A stretch of 64,000 nucleotides of DNA. Origin: Serinicoccus kebangsaanensis. GTDB taxonomy: Bacteria > Actinomycetota > Actinomycetes > Actinomycetales > Dermatophilaceae. The notes under the pieces were generated by a model, which was given only the letters and a program-made list of their open reading frames with translations, had not been told where the DNA came from and searched no databases. Where the stretch lies: contig NZ_VSLG01000003.1 of NCBI RefSeq assembly GCF_008919445.1, positions 335,428 through 399,427 of the forward strand, in the 5' to 3' direction. The position numbers and the translations under genes were made by a program. Shown piece by piece: positions 55,984-64,000 of this stretch. The first letter of the stretch is position 1. Every line of letters starts with the position of its first letter.

Positions 55984-56087
55984 CAAAGTCCTCCATGCAA
56001 GACGTCGTGATCTGGGGTATGGCGTCGGCTGCGGCGCCTGCTCTCGTCCGGCCTCACCCCCTCACGTCTGCTCGCGAGGTGCTCCAT
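55983..56087 (-). CDS. Putative 34-residue upstream ORF coupled to hpf
   Basis: ATG 56087 opens a 35-codon frame (MEHLASRREGVRPDESRRR...) whose TGA overlaps the hpf ATG by one base (TGATG). TAGTGT lies six bases before its ATG, so the mRNA would be leaderless. The peptide is Arg/His-rich and codon use is not clearly coding, so it may be only leader RNA; the geometry is the main evidence. Confidence 0.4.
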   Translation of the reverse strand: MEHLASRREGVRPDESRRRSRRHTPDHDVLHGGL

Positions 56088-56093
56088 GGACCC

Positions 56094-56099
56094 ACACTA
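56094..56099 (-). promoter_or_regulatory. Candidate -10 for hpf, overlapping the comF stop codon
   Basis: TAGTGT on the minus strand begins with the TAG stop of comF and ends six bases before ATG 56087. Transcription from it would give hpf a leader of about 105 bases. Confidence 0.45.
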
Positions 56100-56843
56100 G
56101 TCCGCCGCCCCCGGTCGCGGTAGGGGGTCCGGGGACGGCGGCTGCCCACGCCGCGCGGTGGCCGCCAGGGTGGCGGCCACGACGGCGCCGGCACCACCCT
56201 CGCGCAGGGCCCGCGCGCACTCCGTGAGCGTGGCTCCCGTGGTCACGACGTCGTCCACGACCACGCACGGTATGCCCGCGAGCGCGCGGGCCGCGCGCGG
56301 CGCCAGTGCGACGGCCCGGTCCAGGTTGGCGGCACGCCCCTGTGCCGACAGACCCGCCTGGTCCTGCACCGGGCGGGCGAGGACGAGTGCGGGGAGCACC
56401 ACCGCGCGACCGACGGCGGCCACCGCCAGCTCCCGCACGGGCGAGCGGCCCCGCCGACGCCGGCTGCCTCGGGCGGACGGGGCGGGGACGACCGCGACCG
56501 GCCTCCCCGCGGCGACCGCGGCCCGATGGTCGGCCGAGCACGCGAGCGCCGCCCGGACGCCGTCGCGCAGGACCGGGGCGAGGACGGCCGTCAGGTCCAC
56601 CCGGTCCTGCTCCTTCCACGCCACCAGCCCGGCCCGCACCGCATCGGCATAGGCGGGGCCGGACCAGGTCGGCGGGAAGCCCGCCGGGCACGGCGTGGGC
56701 CGCCAGGGTCGAGGCCCTCCCGCCAGCAGCTCGACGGCGCACCGTCGGCACCACCGACGGCCCGGGGCCTCGCACCCGGCGCAGGCCGCGGGGGCGACCA
56801 GCCCGGTGAGGGCACGAAGGTCCGCATCCGGGCGCCACGGCAT
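56097..56843 (-). CDS. comF: ComF-like phosphoribosyltransferase family protein
   Basis: The 248-residue protein has an N-terminal zinc-ribbon-like part (ACAGCEAP, RWCRRC) and a PRTase-type domain ending with CVVVDDVVTTGATLTECAR. ComF is needed for DNA uptake in several bacteria and interacts with the ComFA helicase or PriA. Its neighbours are lpqB upstream and hpf downstream, as in mycobacteria. ATG 56843 is preceded six bases upstream by GACGCT. Confidence 0.9.
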   Translation of the reverse strand: MPWRPDADLRALTGLVAPAACAGCEAPGRRWCRRCAVELLAGGPRPWRPTPCPAGFPPTWSGPAYADAVRAGLVAWKEQDRVDLTAVLAPVLRDGVRAALACSADHRAAVAAGRPVAVVPAPSARGSRRRRGRSPVRELAVAAVGRAVVLPALVLARPVQDQAGLSAQGRAANLDRAVALAPRAARALAGIPCVVVDDVVTTGATLTECARALREGGAGAVVAATLAATARRGQPPSPDPLPRPGAAD

Positions 56844-56890
56844 ACCGCCAGCGTCCCAGCCCGGGAGGCGGCCTCCCGTCGTCCACAGGC

Positions 56891-58666
56891 TCAGCCGCCC
56901 GGGACCACCACCTGGTCGCCGTTGCGGACCGGCTGCCAGCCCTCCTGCCCCTCCGGCACGAAGATGCCGCCGTCCTCGGTCCGGGCGATCGCCTCGGCCC
57001 CGGTCGCCCGCGGGACGGGGACGACGTCCACCACCCCGGGCAGCTCCCCGAGCGACTCCAACCACCCGCCCAGCGGGAGCAGGAACGGCTGGGGTGCGGG
57101 ATCCTCCGGCCGCTGACCCACGAGCAGCAGCTCGCCGGCCGAGCGCCAGCGGGCCGAGGTGACCTCGTCCAGGTGCGGGACCAGCTGCAGCGGCTCGGTG
57201 AGGCCGGAGGGCCGCCCCTGCCCGTCGCGGACGATCCCGCTCAGCACCAGCCGGTGGCTCACCTCGCCGGAGGCGGACTCGACGGTCCCCAGCACCACCG
57301 CCGCGCGGCTGCCGTCCGGGGAGATCGACAGGCCGTGGACGCGCTCCTGGTCGGCCAGCCAGTCCGTCTCGACCGGTCGCGCCACCGCGTCCAGGTCGTC
57401 GGCGTCGACCACCCAGATGCGGGGTGTCTGGCTGCTGCGGTGCACCCCACCCAGCCAGAAGGCGCCGTTCGTGTCGACGGCCGGTGCCGTGAGCCGGTCA
57501 CCGATCCCCTCGTTGGTATGCACCTGCTCGCCGCGCCAGCGGCGGAAGGACCCCCCGTCTCCGGAGACCGCCGCGAGGTCGTCCAGGTCCCCGGTGGCCG
57601 ACACCCCGGTCCACTCCAGGCCCACCGCGGGCAGGTCCACGTCGCCGAGGGCCGACTCCGGCACGTCGCGCAGCGCGTACTGCGAGGGGTCCACGACGGT
57701 GAGCTGCTCGCCCACCCGCAGCAGCACCTGTCCCACCTCCCGCTCGAGGTCGCTGAACGGCAGCTGGGTGGCGCCGGTGATGGGTCCGTCGGCGCCCTCG
57801 AGCCGCAGCGGCTGACCGGCCACCTGCACCTGCACCCCGGCGACGGACGACAACCCCAGCAGACTGTGCGCCAGCTGGCTCTGCAGCTCGTCCGCGGCGC
57901 CGTCGCCCGCCAGCGTCGCACCCTGCAGGTTGACCGTGGCCACCAGCGAGGACGGGTCCACCGGGACGGCCGGCGTCGCCAGCCGCATCCCCTCGCCGGC
58001 GGCCGTGCGCACCGCCCCCTCCAGGTGCGGCGGCAGAGGTGCCAGCTGGGCCCGGGTGACCGACGTGGGCAGGCCCTCGCTGTCCGCGAGCCAGCGCAGC
58101 TCCGGCACGAAGACGTCCTGCTGGGTGTTGAGGTAGGACAGCGTGGTCGGCCGGAACGCCCGCTCGAAGGCGAGCTGGGACAGCCACAGGCTCGCGTCGT
58201 CGGGGAAGGCGCTGATCCGGTGCTCTCCCCCCACCTCGGTGAGCTCGAAGGTATGCGTGGAGGTGCGGGGTGACTGCTCGGTGAGCCGGCCGTCGGCGTC
58301 CAGCCGCCCCACCGTCTGGACCTCGACCGTCACCTCGCCGGGGCCGGTGCGGGTCAGGGTGGTCTCCCCCTCGTAGATGCTCACGGTCGAGGTCGGGACC
58401 CACGCGCTCGCGAGCTCGGAGGTGAGATAGGTCCGGGAGACGTCGGTGTCGCTGGCGAAGCCCTCCGCGGCCCGGAGGAACCCCTGCACGATCTCCAGCT
58501 CGGTGTCGCCCTCCTCCGCCGCCGCCACGAAGCGATCCACCTCCCGGTCCGACTGCTGCGACACCGGCAGCCCAGGGCGCGGGTCGGGCGTGGTCGGCAG
58601 CTCACCGGAGCAGCCGGCCAGGCCGAGCGCCACGGCCACCGCGATGATCAGGGTGCGGCGGGGCAT
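56891..58666 (-). CDS. lpqB: Lipoprotein LpqB
   Basis: The 591-residue lipoprotein has a signal peptide ending in the lipobox LGLAGC, a GerMN-like domain in the first half and a beta-propeller C-terminal part (WLADQERVHGLSISPDGSRAAVVLG-type repeats). In mycobacteria LpqB interacts with MtrB and modulates MtrA phosphorylation. Its ATG 58666 overlaps the mtrB stop by one base (TGATG), so the three genes form an operon. Length is usual. Confidence 0.95.
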   Translation of the reverse strand: MPRRTLIIAVAVALGLAGCSGELPTTPDPRPGLPVSQQSDREVDRFVAAAEEGDTELEIVQGFLRAAEGFASDTDVSRTYLTSELASAWVPTSTVSIYEGETTLTRTGPGEVTVEVQTVGRLDADGRLTEQSPRTSTHTFELTEVGGEHRISAFPDDASLWLSQLAFERAFRPTTLSYLNTQQDVFVPELRWLADSEGLPTSVTRAQLAPLPPHLEGAVRTAAGEGMRLATPAVPVDPSSLVATVNLQGATLAGDGAADELQSQLAHSLLGLSSVAGVQVQVAGQPLRLEGADGPITGATQLPFSDLEREVGQVLLRVGEQLTVVDPSQYALRDVPESALGDVDLPAVGLEWTGVSATGDLDDLAAVSGDGGSFRRWRGEQVHTNEGIGDRLTAPAVDTNGAFWLGGVHRSSQTPRIWVVDADDLDAVARPVETDWLADQERVHGLSISPDGSRAAVVLGTVESASGEVSHRLVLSGIVRDGQGRPSGLTEPLQLVPHLDEVTSARWRSAGELLLVGQRPEDPAPQPFLLPLGGWLESLGELPGVVDVVPVPRATGAEAIARTEDGGIFVPEGQEGWQPVRNGDQVVVPGG

Positions 58667-60333
58667 CAGTCGTCCTCCCTCGTGTCCAGGGCCAGCACCA
58701 CGGCCGGGACCTGCGCGTCCACGCGCGCGGCGGACGGGCCGTCCGCACCCTCGGGTGCGGGGACCGGGGGCGGCTCCTCGGCGATGACATGGGTGTGCGT
58801 GCGGGGCAGCAGGAGGCGGAAGCACGCGCCCTCCCCGGGCTCGCTGCCGACCTGCAGCCAGCCGCCGTGGACGCGGGCGTCCTCCACCGCGATGGCCAGC
58901 CCCAGCCCGGTGCCACCCGTCGTACGCGTCCGCGCCGGGTCCGCGCGCCAGAACCGGTCGAAGACCTGTCGCTGCTGGTCCTCGGTCAGCCCGATGCCGT
59001 GGTCTCGCACCGAGACGGCCGCGACCTGCGCGGTGACCGCGACGGTCACGTCGACCGGTCGACCCTCCCCGTGCTCGACGGCGTTGGTGAGCAGGTTGCG
59101 CAGCACCCGGGAGATGCGGCGACCGTCCATGCATACCTCGACCCGCTCCTCCGGCAGGTGCAGCCGGACGTGTGAGCCCACCTTCTCCGCCAGCGGCCGG
59201 ACGCCCTCCACGGCGGCCCGGACGGTGGGGACGACGTCCTCCTCGTGCCGCTCCACGGTGGCGGCCCCCGAGTCGAAGCGACTGATCTCCAGCAGCTCGG
59301 CGAGCAGGTCCTCGAAGCGGTCCATCTCCTGGTCCAGCAGCTCGGCCGAGCGGGCCACCGGCGCGGCGAAGTCCTCGCGGGAGGCGTGCAGGACGTCACC
59401 GGCCATGCGCATGGTGGTGAGCGGGGTGCGCAGCTCGTGCGACACGTCGGAGACGAAGCGCTGCTGCAGCTGGGAGAGGGAGCGCAGCTCGCGGATCTGG
59501 TGCTGGATCGAGTCGGCCATGGTGTTGAACGACGTCGCCAGCTGGGCGAGCTCGTCGCTCCCGACGACCGGCAGCCGCTCGTCCAGGTGCCCGAGCGCCA
59601 CCTCCTGCGACGCCTTGGCGACCTCCTCCACCGGGCGGGTCACCATCCGGGTCGCGAGCAGCGCCAGGCCGACGGCGAGCGCCACCAGACCCAACCCGCC
59701 GAGCAGGAAGAGCTGGCGCACCAGGTCCAGGGTCTCCTGCTCGCGCAGCAGCGGGTAGACGAGGACCAGGTCGTAGGGGCCGGCCCGCAGCAGCGAGACC
59801 CGCGAGCCGACGACGACCGCCGTCACGCGGCCCTCGCCCTCCCCGAGCGACACCGGCTGCACGACCACCTGCTGGTTGGCGGGGTCGGCGTCGATCGCCT
59901 CCTGGAGCGAGACCGGGATGTCCTCGGCGGCCACGCCGGTCGCCATCCGCTCGACCACGCCGAGGTCGTTGCCGAGGGCAGGGAGCAGGTGCACCCGTCG
60001 ACCGTCCTCGGGCGAGGGACCGCTCATCGACTGGATCTGCTCCTCGGCCAGCCCCCGCAGACCGCTGTCGTCGCGGCGGTCGGTGGAGTCGAACGCCCGT
60101 TGCGCCGTGGCCACCTGCTGGGAGGCGTCGCGCTGGGCGCTGGCGATCGCCTGGTCCACCAGGCCGCGGGCGACCTGCTGGTAGAGCACGGTGCCGAGCA
60201 GGGCGGCCAGCAGCGACCCGAGCAGCACGGTGGAGGTGATCACCCGCGCGCGCAGCGAGCCGCGCCACCACCGCAGCAGCCGCTCACCCGGCGCGGCCGC
60301 CTCAGGCGTGTCCGGCCTTGTACCCGACGCCAC
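58666..60333 (-). CDS. mtrB: Sensor histidine kinase MtrB
   Basis: The 555-residue kinase has two membrane helices (VITSTVLLGSLLAALLGTVL near 32, LFLLGGLGLVALAVGLALLA near 220) around an extracytoplasmic domain, a HAMP linker, the H-box SDVSHELRTPLTTMRMAG, and HATPase motifs NLLTNAVEHG and GGTGLGLAIAVEDARVHGG. It phosphorylates MtrA. GTG 60333 makes it overlap mtrA by 32 bases. The acidic, Pro-rich C-terminal tail is an extension without a known domain. Confidence 0.96.
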   Translation of the reverse strand: MASGTRPDTPEAAAPGERLLRWWRGSLRARVITSTVLLGSLLAALLGTVLYQQVARGLVDQAIASAQRDASQQVATAQRAFDSTDRRDDSGLRGLAEEQIQSMSGPSPEDGRRVHLLPALGNDLGVVERMATGVAAEDIPVSLQEAIDADPANQQVVVQPVSLGEGEGRVTAVVVGSRVSLLRAGPYDLVLVYPLLREQETLDLVRQLFLLGGLGLVALAVGLALLATRMVTRPVEEVAKASQEVALGHLDERLPVVGSDELAQLATSFNTMADSIQHQIRELRSLSQLQQRFVSDVSHELRTPLTTMRMAGDVLHASREDFAAPVARSAELLDQEMDRFEDLLAELLEISRFDSGAATVERHEEDVVPTVRAAVEGVRPLAEKVGSHVRLHLPEERVEVCMDGRRISRVLRNLLTNAVEHGEGRPVDVTVAVTAQVAAVSVRDHGIGLTEDQQRQVFDRFWRADPARTRTTGGTGLGLAIAVEDARVHGGWLQVGSEPGEGACFRLLLPRTHTHVIAEEPPPVPAPEGADGPSAARVDAQVPAVVLALDTREDD

Positions 60334-60979
60334 GCACCGTCACCACGATCTGGGGGTTCTCCGGATCCTTCTCGATCTTGCTGCGCAACCGCTGCACGTG
60401 CACGTTGACCAGGCGCGTGTCACCCGCGTGCCGGTAGCCCCAGACCTGCTCCAGCAGCGACTCCCGGTCGAAGACCTGGCTGGGTTTGGTGGCCAGGGCC
60501 ACCAGCAGGTCGAACTCCAGCGGGGTGAGCGGGATCTGCTCGCCGTCGCGCGTCACCTCGTGGCCGGCGACGTCGATGAGCACGTCGCCCACCTGCAGGC
60601 GGGTGTCGTCGTCACTGTCCGTGCGACGCAGCCGGGCCCGGATGCGCGCGAGCAGCTCCTGCGGCTTGAACGGCTTGACCACGTAGTCGTCCGCCCCGGC
60701 CTCCAGGCCGAGCACGACGTCCTTGGTGTCCGTGCGCGCGGTGAGCATCACCACCGGCACGCCCGACTCGGCGCGCAGCTCCTTGCACACCTCGATGCCG
60801 TCCTTCGACGGGAGCATGACGTCGAGCAGCACCAGGTCGGGCCGGAACTCGCGGAACATCGGCATCGCCCGCCCGCCGTCGCCGCAGGTGGCGACCTCGT
60901 AGCCCTCCTTGCGCAGCACGATGCCCAGCATCTCGGCCAGGGCCTGGTCGTCGTCGACCACGAGTACTCGAGCGATCAC
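60302..60979 (-). CDS. mtrA: Response regulator MtrA
   Basis: The 225-residue OmpR-type regulator has receiver motifs VLVVDDDQALAEML, the phospho-acceptor Asp53 in LVLLDVMLPSKDG, MLTARTDTKDV and VKPFKPQELLAR, and a winged helix ending VNVHVQRLRSKIEKDP. MtrA is an actinobacterial regulator of cell wall, division and replication genes. GTG 60979 has AGGAGG just upstream. It heads an mtrA-mtrB-lpqB operon downstream of ahcY; the tmk gene found between them in mycobacteria is absent. Confidence 0.97.
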   Translation of the reverse strand: MIARVLVVDDDQALAEMLGIVLRKEGYEVATCGDGGRAMPMFREFRPDLVLLDVMLPSKDGIEVCKELRAESGVPVVMLTARTDTKDVVLGLEAGADDYVVKPFKPQELLARIRARLRRTDSDDDTRLQVGDVLIDVAGHEVTRDGEQIPLTPLEFDLLVALATKPSQVFDRESLLEQVWGYRHAGDTRLVNVHVQRLRSKIEKDPENPQIVVTVRGVGYKAGHA

Positions 60980-61010
60980 GGGTTCCTCCTGCCTCTGCTC
61001 CCGGCGCTGA

Positions 61011-62474
<1,464 letters not shown>

Positions 62475-62481
62475 GGCGCTC

Positions 62482-62487
62482 ATGCTA
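62482..62487 (-). promoter_or_regulatory. Leaderless-type -10 of ahcY, overlapping the mtr stop codon
   Basis: TAGCAT on the minus strand starts with the mtr TAG stop (62485-62487) and lies seven bases before ATG 62474. Confidence 0.45.
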
Positions 62488-63915
62488 CGTGGCGTCCCCG
62501 ACGTCACCGGGCACCTGCAGCCCGAGGAGGGCGTTCTCCAGCACCTCGGACATCGCCGGGTGGATCCAGTACTGCCCCCGCGCCAGCTCGTGCGCGGTGC
62601 GGTCGGGTCCCATGCTCAGCGCCTGGATGGCGGGTTGGATGAGGGTGCTGGCGTGGGGCCCCATGGCGTGCACGCCGAGCAACTGACCGGTGGCGACGTC
62701 CCCGACGGCCTTGAGGATGCCGGTGGTGTCCTCCATCGCCCACCCGTAGGCGGTGTCGCCGTACCGCTGCACCTTGGTCGTCACCTCGTGGCCGGCGTCC
62801 TCGGCCTCCTGCTCGGTGAGTCCCACCGTCGCCACCTGGGGATGGCTGAAGATCGCGGCCGGCACGTAGCGGTGGTCGAAGGCACGCAGGTCGTCCGGGT
62901 GGGCCAGGTTGTGCGCCACCATCCGCGCCTCGTGGTTCGCGACGTGCTTGAGCTGGTGCTCCGACGAGGCGTCGCCGAGGGACCAGACGCCGGGCACGTC
63001 GGTGCGCCCGAAGCGGTCGACGACCACCCGGCCGTCCTCGTGGGTCCGCACCCCGGTGTGCTCCAGGCCCAGGTCGACGGTGTTCGGCGCCCGCCCGGTG
63101 GCGACGAGCAGCACCTCGCCGGTCACGACCGAGCCGTCGGTGAGCCCCAGCTCGACGCCGGCACCACCCTCGGCGACCGAGCTCGCCTCGACGCCGGTGC
63201 GCACCGTCCACTGGGCTCGCGCCAGGTCGGTGTATGCCGCCGCCACCTCGGCGTCCAGGACCCGCAGCAGCCCGTCCCCCCGGGTGACGATGGTCACCGC
63301 CACGCCGAGCGCGGAGAAGATGTGCGCGAACTCGGCGGCGATCACCCCGCCGCCGAGGATGACCAGGCTCGCCGGCAGCTCGCCCAGCCGCATCACCGTG
63401 TCGGAGGTGTGGAAGGGGACGCCGGCCTCCGTGACCGCGGGCGGGATCGTCGGGCTGGAGCCGGTGGCGATGACGATCTGCTCCGCCTCGATCCGGTGGA
63501 CGGACCCCACCTCGTGCCGCCCCCCGGGCCGGGTGATGCGGACCTCCAGCTCGTGGTCGCCGACGAAGCGCGCGTGACCGAGGAAGGCCTCGGTCTGCCC
63601 GCCCTCGACCCGGTAGTCGCGTCCTCCGTCGCTGATCGGGTCGATCCGGCCGAAGATGCGGTCCCGGATGTCGGTCCACCGGACCTGGTCCAGCGTGGCG
63701 TCGATCCCGAAGCGGGCGGCGTCCCGGATCGTGGAGGCGACCTCCGCGGCATACACGAACATCTTGGTCGGGATGCACCCGACGTTCAGGCAGGTGCCGC
63801 CGAAGACGCCTTCCTCCACGACCGCGATCCGACCTCCTTCGAGCTCGGGCGTGACCAGCGAGTTGCCGGAGCCGCTGCCGATGATGACCAGGTCGTAGTG
63901 GGAGGTCTCGCTCAC
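62485..63915 (-). CDS. mtr: Mycothione reductase
   Basis: The 476-residue flavoprotein disulfide reductase has FAD motif [16 protein letters not shown], the redox-active disulfide [17 protein letters not shown](P) motif [16 protein letters not shown], and the C-terminal [13 protein letters not shown] with the catalytic His. It reduces the oxidised thiol mycothione to mycothiol, a marker of actinobacteria. The start is GTG 63915 with TAGGCT six bases upstream. A lipoamide dehydrogenase is the nearest alternative, but the C-terminus and N-terminus fit Mtr better. Confidence 0.9.
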   Translation of the reverse strand: MSETSHYDLVIIGSGSGNSLVTPELEGGRIAVVEEGVFGGTCLNVGCIPTKMFVYAAEVASTIRDAARFGIDATLDQVRWTDIRDRIFGRIDPISDGGRDYRVEGGQTEAFLGHARFVGDHELEVRITRPGGRHEVGSVHRIEAEQIVIATGSSPTIPPAVTEAGVPFHTSDTVMRLGELPASLVILGGGVIAAEFAHIFSALGVAVTIVTRGDGLLRVLDAEVAAAYTDLARAQWTVRTGVEASSVAEGGAGVELGLTDGSVVTGEVLLVATGRAPNTVDLGLEHTGVRTHEDGRVVVDRFGRTDVPGVWSLGDASSEHQLKHVANHEARMVAHNLAHPDDLRAFDHRYVPAAIFSHPQVATVGLTEQEAEDAGHEVTTKVQRYGDTAYGWAMEDTTGILKAVGDVATGQLLGVHAMGPHASTLIQPAIQALSMGPDRTAHELARGQYWIHPAMSEVLENALLGLQVPGDVGDAT

Positions 63916-63921
63916 CCGGCC

Positions 63922-63927
63922 AGCCTA
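63922..63927 (-). promoter_or_regulatory. Leaderless-type -10 of mtr
   Basis: TAGGCT on the minus strand lies six bases before GTG 63915. The remaining bases to the window end show no gene. Confidence 0.5.
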
Positions 63928-64000
63928 ATGGGGGTGCAGGTCTCACTCTCGACTCGTGCGGGTTGGTGGGAGGCTTGTGGCCGAGCCGTCGGCCGGTGAA

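Overview
The window is chromosomal DNA from a very G+C-rich actinobacterium, probably a Micrococcales member of the Intrasporangiaceae/Ornithinimicrobiaceae type. The evidence is WhiB1 next to PdtaS, the MtrA-MtrB-LpqB cell-envelope regulon core, mycothione reductase, a 180-kDa-class NAD-glutamate dehydrogenase, a 10-methyl fatty acid gene pair and many GTG starts. Coding density is high. I see no phage, insertion sequence, CRISPR array, tRNA or rRNA, so this is ordinary core chromosome. The less ordinary signals are regulatory or at DNA-motif level.

Layout. 1-579: tail of a LysR regulator. 652-4852 (-): comEC, comEA and a DegV protein. 4865-8296 (-): leuS with a leucine-rich leader peptide and terminator hairpin, then rpsT. 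8522-12678 (-): fatty-acid methyltransferase/FAD reductase pair (tmsB, tmsA), holA, a DUF952 protein. 12719-15819 (-): DinG-type helicase and fdhD. 15961-16539: a DinB-like gene flanked by two 44-bp elements. 16621-22336: GH63-like glucosidase, Pr6Pr membrane protein, SDR, D-amino-acid oxidase-like protein, histidine phosphatase. 22410-28221: hflX, split-barrel flavoprotein, methyltransferase, NmrA-like protein, cation/proton antiporter, miaA. 28280-33356 (+): two small proteins, ppsR, ppdK, FhuF-like Fe-S protein. 33386-36776: amidohydrolase, whiB1, pdtaS. 36797-44878: glutamate dehydrogenase, two small genes, pruA with a partner gene. 44997-49432: CpaE-like and SAF-domain pilus-type proteins, small HTH protein, LysM protein and its partner. 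49457-63915: secA, a triple GNAT protein, AlkX-like glycosylase, hpf, comF, lpqB, mtrB, mtrA, ahcY, mycothione reductase. The secA-hpf-comF-lpqB-mtrB-mtrA-ahcY order matches mycobacteria.

How genes work together. Glutamate dehydrogenase and PruA are consecutive steps of proline/glutamate breakdown into 2-oxoglutarate. PpsR switches PpdK on and off. TmsA and TmsB make 10-methyl branched fatty acids. MtrB-MtrA with LpqB control envelope and cell-cycle genes. ComEA, ComEC and ComF are DNA-uptake proteins in two separate clusters.

Most notable observations: (1) the octamer GGTATGCC/GGCATACC occurs at 29 positions I could list, in several reading frames and outside genes, far above a rough expectation of about two; (2) TAnnnT followed by 6-7 bases and then the start codon recurs in front of about fifteen genes, pointing to widespread leaderless transcription, including a shared divergent -10 between secA and its neighbour; (3) a leucine-codon leader peptide and terminator precede leuS; (4) a possible leaderless upstream ORF is coupled to hpf; (5) two 44-bp elements with terminal inverted repeats flank the DinB-like gene.
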